Shown in pieces: positions 1 through 11,448 of a stretch of DNA of 31,620 nt; position 1 is the first letter of the stretch, and the number at the start of each line of letters is the position of its first letter. A program made the translations under genes and the position numbers. Source of the stretch: Mesotaenium endlicherianum (taxonomy: Eukaryota; Streptophyta; Zygnematophyceae; Zygnematales; Mesotaeniaceae); NCBI GenBank assembly GCA_009602735.1, contig WELA01009987.1, forward strand, positions 142,748-174,367. The letters run 5' to 3'. The notes under the pieces were generated by a model that saw only the letters and a list, made by a program, of their open reading frames with translations, was not told where the DNA came from and ran no database searches.

Positions 1-75
<75 letters not shown>
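1..75. repeat. Compound microsatellite (CT)27(CA)10
   Basis: The window opens with 27 CT units (1-54), followed directly by about ten CA units (55-75). This is simple-sequence DNA, probably in an intron of the tetraspanin gene whose exons follow. The left edge is cut by the window, so the true length is unknown. Confidence 0.95.
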
Positions 76-272
76 TCAACTGCTTGTACCTTACTGGGAG
101 CGTCTTTGTTTCTGTTAGAGGTGATTGCAGACGCAACGCTAAACTCCCTACTCATGTTTGTTGATGTGGATTTCTGATACGACCGTCTGCACTCACATGA
201 AGACTCAGGTGAGTCAACTAAAGGTTGTACTAATGGGTTAGGGTTCACTCTTGTTGTGCAATCCACTCGCAG

Positions 273-361
273 ACTGTGCCGGAGTACTTGAGGGCGAAGC
301 TGAGCCCCACTGAGGCCGGATGCTGCCGCCCTCCTGCCTCGTGCGTTCACTAACCACCACC

Positions 362-454
<93 letters not shown>

Positions 455-2193
455 NTCCTTTGCCCTGCAGTTCTTGGGAGGGCTCTGCTTTCCTGAAGTC
501 TCTTCTGTGGTGCTATGTTATTGGCTGGCTCAGCTGTCTCAGCCATGTGTGTGCGTGTATGTGCGTGTGCTTCGTCAGTGTGTGTGTTTTCCTGTGTGCA
601 TGCCCATGTGTTTTAGCATGTGTATGTACTTGCAAGCACACGCGCGCGTGTGATTGTGCGCTTTTATTTATTGAACTCTTTCAGGCGCGAATGCACATTC
701 TTACATGTGCATGGTTGACAACCTTGCAGTTGCGCGTACAAACAGCTGAACGCAACCTATTTCACAATATCTGCCCCTAAGAGCGCCAATGCCGACTGCG
801 TACGGTACTCCAACGACCCCAAGGTGGAGTGCTTCGACTGCGACTCGTGCAAGTAAGTCAGCGTACCTCTGCCCCCTACCTGTGCTTGCTTGCTTGCCTG
901 CCCGAGCTCCATTTGCCCCCGCATGCTTAGCTCGTTCTTGCATCTTTCCTCTTCAACCTTCATACTATTGCACATGCATCACATACTACCAAACTTTTGT
1001 GTAGGATCAAGCACAAAGTGGGTTAGAGCTAATTGTAGACTGAAACGCAGTAGCCTCGTCTGCCAGGTAGGGTGCTGATCAAGCACGACTTATCATAAAA
1101 CAATGGTGAAGCTGGGTGACCAGCAGTGCTTCCTACGCGGTCCGACCTATTTGCCATATTTGCCAGCTAGGAAGGACATATGCTGGTAAGGCAAGGTGCA
1201 GAGTTGTCTGACGTCACCTCTGGCCACTATTGGCAAGCTCCTCCTGGTGGAGGGCCCACCACCACGCAGGATGCCGCCCATACTTTGTTCCTAGAGGCGG
1301 CTTGTTTTTTACCAGCCTGGATGAGCTCGCAGGGTATCAAAGGAGACGCTGGTTGTGTTCCTGTCATCTCTCTCGCGCTCTCTTTCTCTCTGTCAGCGTG
1401 CAGGTGCTCAACTCTGGTGCCAAGCTTGTTCTGAACTGCTGGAGGATTGTGACCCTGGAGGTTGCAATGATCTGTGCATACTGATATGAGAATCTGTATT
1501 CGAGCCGTTGTGGTTTTCACTGGAGAGAGGGGGGGGCTGGGACACCACCGCCCAGGCCTGGGGTGGGGTTTGACGCCTTGTTTAACATTCATTGTGCTTG
1601 TTTGTGTCTGCCTAGCAGAGCTGGGGTGGCGCAGTACCTGAAGACCGAATGGAATCTGGTGGCTATCGTTCTCGTTGTCATCCTGTTCCTCCTTGTGAGC
1701 ATTTGCACCCAGCCCTTCCCGGTCCTTGCTGGCTCGGTTGCTTGCTTGCTTGTATACCGATTTCTTCCCTGCTTGGGCAACATGGCCGCAGCTGGGAATT
1801 CTAATAGAGTATGGTTATCTTCGTGAGGCAACCAGAATCTAAGTTCCTTCATGTTTCTTGTGCTTCTTGTATAGGCAGCATGTTAATTTGGCATGGGTGC
1901 TGTCTTGGCTTGAATATTGAGAGTGAGGGCTTTTGGTTTGTCAGCATCTGCTTCTGGACGGTAGTCTAGAAACCTGCACTCTGCTGCTTGCTGCTCATGT
2001 TCATGCCTTGCAAACCAGCTACTAGTTGCTGTGTTGCTGTTGCTCGCAGTCCTATGAATATGCTTGGACCCTGAATGTGCTCTCTCCCTCTTGTTGTTTG
2101 TGGCATGTGCAGATCATATTGTATGCTTTTGCGTGCTGCGCCAAGTACAATGCCGACAGAGACCTAGAATTTGAGCGTATTGACAAGCTCTAG
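273..2193 (+). CDS. Tetraspanin family membrane protein, 3' part of a spliced gene
   Basis: Tetraspanins are four-pass membrane proteins that organise plasma-membrane microdomains. Four exons are proposed: 273-344, 782-852, 1619-1694 and 2113-2193 (stop TAG 2191-2193). Codon phase is consistent across all junctions, with acceptors ending in AG and donors GTAAGT (853) and GTGAGC (1695). Exon 1 encodes the hallmark Cys-Cys pair followed by RPPASC of the large extracellular loop. Exon 2 encodes DCVRYSNDP and CFDCDSCK, matching the plant-type C-x2-C-x2-C-K ending of that loop. Exons 3 and 4 give the fourth transmembrane helix (about LVAIVLVVILFLL), a membrane-proximal CC pair, and a short polar tail ending RIDKL. 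Transmembrane helices 1-3 would lie left of the window. The first donor (GTTCAC at 345) is weak, and the stretch plant homologues usually carry between the CCRPP exon and the DC exon is missing. A small exon may be lost in or near the poly-C/N interval. The family assignment is firm; exon 1 boundaries are less so. Confidence 0.85.
363..455. repeat. 92-base poly-C homopolymer ending in an ambiguous base
   Basis: An unbroken run of C from 363 to 454 is followed by N at 455. It lies in the intron between the first two visible tetraspanin exons. Such a run ending in N more likely marks a sequencing or assembly problem than a genuine 92-nt tract, and sequence could be missing here. Confidence 0.95.
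544..660. repeat. TG-rich degenerate low-complexity tract
   Basis: The intron between the first two visible tetraspanin exons carries a degenerate TG/CG dinucleotide tract (TGTGTGCGTGTATGTGCG and similar), ending in alternating CACACGCGCGCGTGTG at about 637-652. The last part is alternating purine-pyrimidine and could adopt Z-DNA. No coding function is visible. Confidence 0.75.
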
Positions 2194-5100
2194 ATTGACA
2201 TCTAGGGCATGGGAGAGGGGGGGGGGACAATCCGGAGGTGTGGTAGGTTATGAGTAGGTGGACCATCTTGTATGTATATGGGGGTTGCCCCATGTAGACT
2301 TCAGGTAAATGGTGAAGGTTCTTTTAGGGGATTCCTTTTCAGACTGGATCTGGGGTTGTTTAGCTGACTCTGGCCAGGCTTTGTCTGGGTCTAGTCCTTT
2401 TTTAGCAAGGGCGTTATGTTGTTCCGGTAGAAGGACAGTGGTTGTGGCCTGGTGCATGTGTGCACAAATAAGATGTGGCCTTTATCTTTTTGGTCCCTTA
2501 AGGACATGTTCACGAACTTCATTCTGGAATATTATGCACCTTTTGATTGTACTCACTCTCCATCTCGGATTGCTCTCATATGTCCTTCCACTTCTTTCCT
2601 GCACACAATGTCAAGCTAATACATTTGCCTTCATTCTGGTAATTAGGTCAGGATGATGAATATAGGCCACAGCCAGCTAGAACCTGGGATGGAGCAGGTT
2701 TGAGACAGCATTTAGCATTGATCTGTTCTTTTTCTCTCCCAATCCCTTTTCATCTACAAGTGCACATGTGTAGTGATTTGAGTTATAATATATTAGTTGG
2801 CATATATTTTAATGCTTTTAAATATATTTGGAGTAGTATTGTGTGGAGTCAAGTGTGAATAGATACTCTAGTGAATTGGTTCATGTCCTTTGAACCTTCT
2901 AAGGCATTTTCGAAGTTAGAGGAAGGACCTAGAAGAACTCCATGTGGCAAAAGTCAAATGTGCCATTTTTAGGTCAAAAGAACATGTGTACATTATTCTA
3001 GAAAGAGGTGGCAAGTTTTGGGATGTATTGGGTGCCAATACATCAACACACCTTCCTAGAAATTACTTATGTAGCAAGTATATAAACAAGAGCTAGAACA
3101 TAGAAAGACATTCGAGAATCACTCTTGTACTTGCCAAATTCCAGAAATATATTAACTTTCAAGAAGCCATCTCTCTTTCAAGAAGCTACCACTTGTGTTC
3201 AAGATCCTTGTCTTGAAATAGATAAAGTATTATATGTCACTAAGTACTTTATCTATCTGTTTCGCTACAGCATGCAATCTCTTGGCAGCAGCTTACCATG
3301 CCCTTCGCTGTCCGAACTCCTGCAGAGGTGCTATTCAACAATAACAGTGGCCACAATATGCCCAACATACTTGCACATATACTCCTAAGGCATAAACTTT
3401 GCCCATGCACGGTTCCGATTTCGTGTTAATTTGAGATAAGTTTGTTCGAAATAGGCACTCCTAATTCTACTTGCTCAGTGTTTGTCAAGAGTCTTTGCAT
3501 TTATGTCGATGTAACGAGTAGACTTGTAAATAGTTAAGTAGGGTCGACTGTCGATATGAGGACCGAAAGGTCAAGTCAATGTTAGGTTGCTTATCTTATA
3601 CATGTAACAGTGGGTGATAAGGTTTTTGGTGTGTCGATGGGAGGTGGGCAGCCGCCAACTGAATATAGTTGCTACTTAAGAAGTTGTACAGTGAACTCTC
3701 GAGAGTAATTAGACACGGAGGTGTGTATGCATGGGTTAAGATCTTGCTATGTGCTCGATCAGGTTTGTGTGACCAAGTCTGTGTGACCAAGTGTGTGTTA
3801 CTGAGTTGAGTCTGCGTGATGGAGAGGAGAGAGGAAGAAATATGTGTGACTAGAAGAAGAGGAATGAAGAAGAAATATAACAAAGTTGTCCGCACTCAAA
3901 ATTAGGAAGGTACTATAAGCGAAGCTTGAAAGCCACTCTTGCAAATCATACATGAGGAATCATCTTGCTTACTATAACTTACATTTGTCGACATATATAT
4001 GATAGTAATTTGTCTCCTTTGCTCTTGCAATCTCCCAAACTTGGTTCATTTGAGAACAAATTTCACCTGACATCTTCTTATGCTATTGTCGTAAGAAATT
4101 GCAATGATGGTGACCCACAACTTTGCTCCGTTAGGTGCTCAATAACATGCCACAAATTCTTCTCTTTTTTTTAGCGGTCATCATCAACACCAACAATTGA
4201 ACGTTTGCCTACACATTTGTACTTTACGTCAACATGAATGTGCATATACTAAACATGCACATGTTTGATGATAAACTGAACAGTATGGTTGTGGTATGGC
4301 AGAGACTTATAGCCTTGACAAAGCAGCCAGTGGAAATAACGGTGATAGTATGCTGTCAAATTGCAAACGTCTTAATTTCAAAAAAATGAGATCCTATTTT
4401 GGTGTGTGTGAATATGATACTCTAGTGGATTGTTTACGTTGTGACAATCAACAGACTAGATTCAAGGTCAAGTGCACAAATTCTATTGGCCTACTCAAGT
4501 AGGAGGGAATTTGCCAAGTGATAAAACATAAGCCTTATTTTGGATGCTTGCCTAGCTAGCATGGTAGGGAAGGTAGTATAATCGATTAAACCAGCCCGAA
4601 AGGAATGTTGCTCTTACTCGACCATTGAGGTGCCCTTAGTCTATGCATGGTGCACTAGCTTTGCAACTAAAGATGCTCATTGCATGTATAGATATATGCT
4701 CGTAATGGAGACGTTATGAGTGAGTGACCAGAAATCTAGCTAGGACAATTAGAAAGGGCGAGCTATTCCATTGGCCTCGCTTGACAACTTGGAAATTTTA
4801 TTTTTTTTGTTTGCCTTGTAACTCTATAACAGGATATTTCATTCAAGGATCAAATCTCCATTACCATCGTGTGAACATTAACCTCTCTCATCCTATGCGT
4901 GCCAGTGGATTGATGGACGACAGAGAGGTGGCATGATCACACGCCCTCTCCGCCTTAAGATCTCCTCTTGCACTTCAAGTTCTTCAGTCTAAGTTGCTGG
5001 TTAGGGTCAATTTTTAGCAAGCTCAATTTCAAAGAGGGATGAAAGTGGCGATTAGGTAGCAAGTGAAACATTGGGTCCCAGGAGAATTCAATCATGGTCA

Positions 5101-7034
5101 ATTTTCAAGTAGTTTGCCAATTAGTTAGGCAATATAGATATTAGGTGAAATTTAGGATTTAGGTGAGATGTCACCTAACTTGGCGTAGAATGAAGAGCTC
5201 CCAAAAATACCATCATTTGGTGAGTATCAAGCCTAGTGCGACTTTTTTTGCCAATTATGAATAGTTGCCTGCCTTTCTTTTTATGTGTAGTCTTAATTCA
5301 ATTGTCTTCAATGGACGATATTGATAACTTCCACTTAATTCCACACATCTTGTGCGCTTTCTCGCTCACTTTACAGTGTTTGTACTTATCTCCTAGATCT
5401 TTATGGACGTTTACTGCCACCTTAGTGCTCTCTTAGGCTGGACATCTCTACTCCCTAAAAATGGTCCACATCAGGGCGCGAAAAAAAATTTGGACTTCCT
5501 AGCGGCTTACTTGGAAGTTGCTTGAAATTGCTTTGTGTCTCCTGCCATCGACACTCTCCGCGATCCGTCCCATATTTTTTATTATGGATTCAATTTACAA
5601 CACCAAAAAAAAAAAAAAAAAAGTATTTCAAAAGTCCGAAATATTGATGAAAGTGACACTGCCTTTAACACTTTCAAATCGATTTACGTTCTACCAGCAA
5701 ATCGTGATTTTCTTTGTAAGTCGTCAGTTTGGGTCCAAAAGTAATTTATTTTTTGTTTGCCATCGGACTAGATTTTGTACATGTAACACACGTTATGCTG
5801 TAACCGTCAAAATTTTAAAAACCAAAGAAAATTGCAAGAGTCGTTTGCAGTTTAAAGAATACAAAGTCAAATCGAACATGTTTACTTGACCTAATCACAA
5901 TTTTTATTCGCTTTGTGCCCAAGCAAAGCGCTTGTCCACCGCCAAATGGAAAATCAAATGTGAACCACTTGAGTGAAAGCATTTTAACTATATGCACTTT
6001 AAGATATATAGTAATTTCGTACATGGATTGATATGACTCGCCTTCACGTGTCAATCTTTTGACAAGCATCTGCTACAACCTCCCAAGGGTTGTGGCGTAT
6101 AAACAACGTATTTTGGGAGTGTAAATTTGAGTAATCTGCAAGAAGTTTACCCATGGGCGAGATTTATGCATTTTGCTTGGGGGCGGGGTTTACAATCTGG
6201 CAAATCAAATGCATTAAACCTGCATTGTAGACGTTGTCCACACTCATGGTTCACCTCTCATCCTTGTAACGAACGGTCAACCATCTCGGTTGACTATTTT
6301 AAAGCCATAATTGTATGTTATGTTAGGTTTCGTCAACTTTGTGACAAATTTCAGATCAAATATTTGAGAATTGTAACAGCATAAAATGCTCCAACCCACC
6401 GTTTTATCCAAGCAAATCTATTTGCTAGGATCAAATCTTGCTAGGAATTGTGTAAGGAGTCCCAAAATGGGTACGTATGAATGCCCACTCATTAGAGTTG
6501 GGACGAGCTGTGGCACAACCCCAACAGTCAAACGGATTTTCGCCACTTGCACAACTTCAAGGTAAATGCCTGAAGCTAGCATCCTTAAGGATTGGTCAAC
6601 TCTCATGACTGAAGTATAAATGGAAAAAGTGTTCTTGTCGACTCGCATGCCTTAAGAGGTTGTTTACCTTTTCTTGATTTTGCATGATAATGAATCTTTG
6701 AATCTGCTTGTCGGCGCTCCGGTAAGCGCGGGTGGCGACAATGTTGCAAACGAACCTGAATAAACATTAAACTTTTAAGAGACAATGATGTGCTTACTCT
6801 ATTGTCGATGATTGCAAACGCGACGCCCCGTCCAAACTCCTAACGACGTTAGGTTGCATTGTAGGCATACCTCCATGTCCCTCACTTCACATGAAACAAA
6901 GCTGAGTAGAAACGTCCCGGGGAATAGTAAGCAGACTCTAGCGGAAGAGTTCTGTGTGAGCAAGCGTCAATAGAGTTTAGATACTTAATCTAGCTGCCGA
7001 TAAGAATTCAGGCCTGTGAAGAAGCGCGTTAACA
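2194..7034. other. Intergenic region between the tetraspanin and complex III subunit genes
   Basis: The first few hundred bases should be the tetraspanin 3' UTR. The rest is AT-rich and gives only short reading frames with no recognisable protein. About 2830-3270 has a TATA-like TATATAAAC (near 3079) and resembles an old LTR or promoter, but no matching target duplication was found. A 14-bp unit (GTGTGACCAAGTCT) is tandemly repeated at about 3767-3794, and a run of 16-17 A lies near 5606. The last ~100 bp should hold the leader of the downstream gene. No RNA gene was recognised. Confidence 0.5.
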
Positions 7035-9151
7035 ATGGCCGGGATGCTGAAGAAATTTTCTGAACCCATCTGGAACTGGGCTGCAAAGCGTTACCAAGCG
7101 GCTGTAGCTCACGAGCTTAAGAAGTATGGTAAGTGGTCTGTAGTATCCTGCTGATCTGCTGTCGTAATGTATTTTTGTCCTATTTCCAAGCTTAGGCAGC
7201 CATATCTCCAGGTTTTCCCATCTGGCTATCTTCCATCCTATTGTCTCTGACTTTCAAATCTTAGGCTGAAGTGAAGCCGAACTGCCCTTGGCGTTGCCCT
7301 TTTCTCCATGCAGAGTCTCACCGCGAATGGCATCTATTCATTGACAGGCCGAAGTAGCTATGATCATTCCAAATAAGGGCATGTCTGAGGACGCGTTCTG
7401 GTTGTCTGGTGCAGGTTTGCGCTATGATGACCTTCTTGATCCATTGAATGATGTGGACGTTGAGGAGGCATTAAAGAGATTGCCACAAGCTGAACTAGAT
7501 GCTCGAAATCAGCGGCTGCTGAGAGCCATGGACACCTCAATGAAGCACTCACACCTTGGAAAGGACATGCAGGTGCAGTTCCGTCATCCTCCATAGCACC
7601 AGCAGGAGAGCTTGACACGTCTAAATCTTTAATGCACATGTCTTCTACTATATTCCTTGTAATTGTTCATTGCATTCCCTTCATGCTAACACATCATCAC
7701 AAGTTTTAGGTCCTCCTCCTTGCATAGGTGGTTTGGGGTTGCTGGGACGAATTCAGAGTACATACATCAATGTAAGGTTATGGACAAGAGCCTTCAGGAC
7801 TTTTCAACTTAACAGTGTTCCACTTTTGCTGATGACATACACTTCGTAGTTTGGCTGACTTTTCTGCCACTTTTCTGCATTGTATTTTCTATATTATCTA
7901 CAGTCTAAGCTGAGGAAGTACCGACAGGCCTGTCATTTGGTCACTTGCTGCCTTTCACCAAACACCTGTCACTGCTTTGGATTGTTAATACCTACTCTCA
8001 CTCTGAAGCTTATGAGTGTGTCATGATCGGCATTCTCTAGAACCTTTGGCCTCCGACGGCTGATGCTTCAAGTCATTGTTCTTGCAGGCAAAGCAGACAC
8101 CCTATCAGTTTTATCTTCAAGAAAACCTAAAGCAGGTAACATATGCCACTTTCATATCTTTTCAGATTAATCTTGTTAGCAAGGAACTCTTTAGCTCAAG
8201 ATCTGAATCCGTGGGTTCTTGCATTTACCCCAAATATGTGACGATGATTGAGTGGAATTTGGTTCTACTATGCAAGCCTTCAACTGTGAGCCCAAAACGT
8301 AGTGTACTTCTTTTCAGTTAAGAGGACTATGAGGGCAAGTATATACAAATTTGGGGCTTAACAGTGGGCCCCCTTGTTAGCATGTGTGGTGATTCTTTCT
8401 TTTTGCGCTTTCAATAGTCTCACGTGCAAGAAACAAATGTCAAGCTCCTCAAATGTTGGCCTATGTGCAATCTTCTCTTTTAGGACGCCTAGTATTCTCA
8501 CTTGGAAGGAAGTAGAAGGTGGCTAAGGTAGGAGTAATATTCAGGAGTGGAGGTTATGAACCCAGGTGTTCGTGTGTGTGTGCGTGTATGTCAGAGAGAG
8601 TGAGAGAGAAAAGGGGGAGGGGGGGGGGTCCCCAGGGCGAGCAAGGGAGGGTAAGGACAAAGATCGAGAGGGGGAGAGGGCCAGGGAGCAAGGGGAGGGA
8701 GGGAGTTGACGAATCTATATAATACGACATTTGTTTGTAAGAAGCATCAGTGATATGTTTAGTGAGTGTTTTTTCCCTTATTCAACGCATACGGTGCTCA
8801 GAGGCTTGTGAGTGGCTCTTCTTTTCCTTATAACTTCTTAGGCTGAAGCCGGCAGGCTGGGCATTGGCTTTGTGCCACTTGTGATGCGATGTGGAAGCCT
8901 GAATGGGAGGCACTACACACTACAGTAAGTAAATTGTGTGGGTTGATGTGGATGGATTTAAAAAGAATGTGATGTTTTTTTTGGTTGTCTTGACTAAATG
9001 TGCCCTGGGAGCTTCTGCACCTTGCCACTTGGCGAGCTCTTATTCATGGCATATGAATATGTTCTTTTATTCCATGACGCAGGTAAAAGCTGAGAGGGCA
9101 GAGCGTGCGTCCCTAGGGGCAGAGCAACCCTACCAACGTGCAATTCCATAA
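7035..9151 (+). CDS. QCR7: Cytochrome b-c1 complex subunit 7 (14-kDa, QCR7/UQCRB type)
   Basis: This is a nuclear-encoded, non-catalytic subunit on the matrix side of mitochondrial complex III, which passes electrons from ubiquinol to cytochrome c. Exons are 7035-7128, 7415-7572, 8088-8135 and 9083-9151 (stop TAA 9149-9151). They total 369 nt, or 122 residues, which is the usual length for plant subunit 7. Phases match throughout: the first intron splits a Gly codon, the others are phase 0. Donors are GTAAGT, GTGCAG (weak) and GTAACA; all acceptors are CAG or CAG-like. Diagnostic segments are GLRYDDLLDP in exon 2, then ALKRLPQ, DARNQRLLRAMD and SMKH, the QTPY-YLQ segment in exon 3, and KAERAERASLGAEQPYQRAIP-type residues at the C-terminus. 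The chosen ATG has CC context after it (ATGGCC) and gives a basic amphipathic N-terminus. No frameshift or stop is seen, so the gene looks functional. Confidence 0.93.
8567..8706. repeat. Purine-rich GT/GA/G low-complexity tract in the third QCR7 intron
   Basis: A (GT)n stretch at about 8572-8590 passes into GA-rich and G-rich sequence including a run of nine G near 8620. One strand is almost pure purine to about 8705. It sits inside the 947-bp third intron of the complex III subunit gene and has no coding content. Confidence 0.75.
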
Positions 9152-9378
9152 GTGCTTGTCCTCATCCCAGGTCTTGTTCTTGCCCTTTCATTAGTGCAAA
9201 AGTTGCCAACAGTAGGTGGGGTGTGGAGAACTCCTCATATTGTTACCGACACTTTGATATTATCCTTTAATAACATGAGTTGTTGAGCAAGTTACGTTGG
9301 AATTGTGAATAGTCATGATTAGCATTTATGTATGGCCTTCACGTTCTTTTGAGGATGACTTGGTGTGAGTTCATTTTA

Positions 9379-9474
9379 GTGACGGACTCGCTCTCTTTGA
9401 GCATCATTGGTAGTATGATATATTCAATCTGTAAGTACCATTGAGAGCCTTACTTTGGACCAACCAGGAGCATA
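9379..9474. repeat. Diverged direct repeat, left copy
   Basis: This segment and 9808-9905 share an ordered series of matches: GTGA-GGA-(T/A)CGCTCTCT, ATTGAGAGCC or ATGAGAGCC, ACTTTG-ACCAACCA and GGAGCA or TGAGCA. Spacing is similar in both. It lies downstream of the QCR7 gene and could be an old duplication or two copies of a short interspersed element. Confidence 0.6.
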
Positions 9475-9807
9475 TCCATTTACTGAAAAATAAGACTTAG
9501 CTACAAACAAAGTACAATATTTACTTCTTAACAGCGCCAATTAACTCAAAATCGTCACTACTTGAAAAAAACAAAAGCACTAGCAATGCAACAGTTGTCA
9601 TGCGGGTAAATCCGAAAGCCCATGTAGAAGAAGAAATTCTACTTTGTAACCCATTCATAGGCAATTTCCTGATTCAGCGTTTTGAGTCTCACTTTAATTA
9701 TGCTGCTGCTTCAATACACCTCCTCGCCATATGGTGGCATGAGCGGGTGGTAGGAAATCGGAATTTGTGATCTCAAGTGCCGGTGAATGTTTTTGAAATT
9801 GTTTTTT

Positions 9808-9905
9808 GTGATGGATACGCTCTCTATGAACATTGAAAGTGGTACTAATGTATTAACTTGATAAAATCTATCATGAGAGCCCACTTTGTACCAACCATGA
9901 GCACT
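9808..9905. repeat. Diverged direct repeat, right copy
   Basis: This is the partner of 9379-9474, about 430 bp further on and in the same orientation. The matched blocks keep their order with small indels. No target duplications were identified around either copy. Confidence 0.6.
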
Positions 9906-10715
9906 TGGTGGTTTGTGGCATGGTAAAGATGGAAATATGTGACATTAAGTACTTACTAATTTGAATGCACTACGTATATTTTTTCTGCAAAATTGATGCT
10001 AACTTGACAATGGCGTTTGCCTACTTTTCAGGCTTGTGTTACCTGGAAGTAGTTTTATTGGTGCGAGCACCATCGCATTTGGCCGGTTGTGGTCACTCGA
10101 TACTAAGTATCTTCGTCGTACGGCTTCAACGATGTCAACTCCCACACTATGACCCATCCAACTCAAATTAGAAATTCGTTGGACATTTCAAAAATATTAT
10201 TGGACGTTTGCAACATGAAAATCGCAAATGAAAGTTTGACTAAGTGTGAAAATTGTTGATTTTCAAGCACGTTCCTGCTCTCGCTCGTCACACCTAAAGC
10301 CTTTTAAAGGCTTTCTCCTGCAATTAGCATTCATTGGAGCAGGACGTAAGCTGCTACACTTAGGCACGTAAACAAACGACGAATAACTTACTAACATGTA
10401 GCCGAGCACGCAATCAACCGCTCCATGTGAGGCATTCAAGAGCAACTGATAGCGCACCACGGAGACGCAAGCGTCTTTGCGAATTTGCGAACTATGGCTG
10501 AAAGAGGGGAGGGAAGTCAGGGTGGCCCTAGCAATTTGCCAGCGGAAGAGGAGCAGGCTAAATCAGGCCGGTGGGGCTAGCGTAGCAAGTTTACCGCTAT
10601 AGAGCTAGCTAGGCTACGCGCTAAGTTTCTAAGCGAAAACAAGAGTGGGCAAGTCGAGCTCAACACATGCACCACGCGCGGGCCGAATCACGCGACACTT
10701 AATTTTGGCGCTGGG

Positions 10716-10732
10716 GGTACCAATTTGGTACC
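10716..10732. repeat. 17-bp perfect palindrome containing two KpnI-type sites
   Basis: GGTACCAA and TTGGTACC flank a single T at 10724. The overlapping bases beyond the right arm form another palindrome (ACCAATTGGT, about 10730-10739). It could be a dimeric protein-binding site, or chance. Confidence 0.7.
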
Positions 10733-10955
10733 AATTGGTCTCTCTCGCGACTCTTTTGACAAAGTTAAGAACGCGTTGCAGCAGCTCACTTATGTTCTTT
10801 GTAATTCTCTGTACACGCTCTTAGCTCTTACAAGTCTTAATTAGAAGTTGATAAGCACTTAAGGGTGAACACCTCACAACAAAACAAAAGACTTGAGACG
10901 AAGCGTGGAGGGCATTTACGACTAAATGGAAGTGGCGGATTTACGAGAGTAGAGC

Positions 10956-10965
10956 CTATAAAAGG
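10956..10965 (+). promoter_or_regulatory. Candidate TATA box
   Basis: CTATAAAAGG is a near-ideal TATA element. A pyrimidine-rich initiator-like TGCACTCTC follows about 30 bp downstream. The nearest downstream coding remnant on this strand is the zinc-ribbon frame at 11449, so it may be a relic promoter of that gene. The assignment is positional only. Confidence 0.35.
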
Positions 10966-11229
10966 TAAAACTATGGCTCTTTTTGCTGCACTCTCACCCC
11001 GTTAACTTTCAGTACTGTAATCATAATGTTCGTTATTTGCTTTGAAAGAACCATAAATTGGTTTGGGACATTTCACTCCGTGAATTTGTGGACAAATCCG
11101 TATAGACATAGTTAGTGATGATTTTGTGAGGAGGAAAACGAGCGGCCTTGGAAACGCAGGAAAATGCAAGTGTCAACATAAGCAGCATAAGAAGGGAAGA
11201 AGAATCATTTTCACTTCACTTTTGCCTTC

Positions 11230-11274
11230 GGGGCAGGTTGGGGGCAGATTGGGGGCAGATTTTAGGGTTGGGGG
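11230..11274 (+). promoter_or_regulatory. G-quadruplex-type tract
   Basis: Five G runs (4, 5, 5, 3 and 5 G) are separated by 6, 6, 9 and 2 bases, built on a repeated GGGGGCAGATT unit. The spacing suits intramolecular G-quadruplex folding of the + strand. It lies about 180 bp upstream of the zinc-ribbon pseudogene. Confidence 0.55.
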
Positions 11275-11448
11275 CAATTTTGAGAATATTCGTTATTTGT
11301 TTACACAACAAGTTCTTATACTTACTTACATGAGCAGTAGTAGTCCAGTATTAGTACTACATTACTCATTATTCATCTCTTAACTTCTTTTCTTTTGGGG
11401 TGGGGCTAGGACTGTCAGATCCAGGCTGGAAAGACCGCCCTCTACAAC

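Larger units (their letters stand above)
9152..11448. other. Intergenic region downstream of QCR7
   Basis: This stretch holds the QCR7 3' flank, the diverged direct repeat, a more GC-rich patch (about 10450-10740) with a palindrome, a TATA-like site and a G-rich tract, each listed separately. Reading frames here are short and unlike known proteins. No gene is supported. Confidence 0.5.

Noticed and set aside
238..546. Minus-strand frame with a poly-Gly tract
   Set aside because: It is the translation of the poly-C homopolymer and an N, and it overlaps tetraspanin exon sequence on the other strand.
2840..3270. Possible solo copia-type LTR (TGTGTGGAG start, TATATAAAC, CGCTACA end)
   Set aside because: No matching five-base target duplication or second copy was found, so the boundaries cannot be supported.
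4296..4502. 68-codon frame MAETYSLDKA as a small gene
   Set aside because: No family features, no supporting splice or promoter signals, and it lies in AT-rich intergenic DNA where such lengths arise by chance.
8840..8932. Possible extra QCR7 exon (AG acceptor near 8840, GTAAGT near 8926)
   Set aside because: The frame contains a stop soon after entry, and the four-exon model already gives the full 122-residue family length.
10705..10735. TTTTGGCGCTGGGGG as a primer-binding site of another LTR element
   Set aside because: Only TGGCGC matches known tRNA-complementary sites, and no LTR end precedes it.
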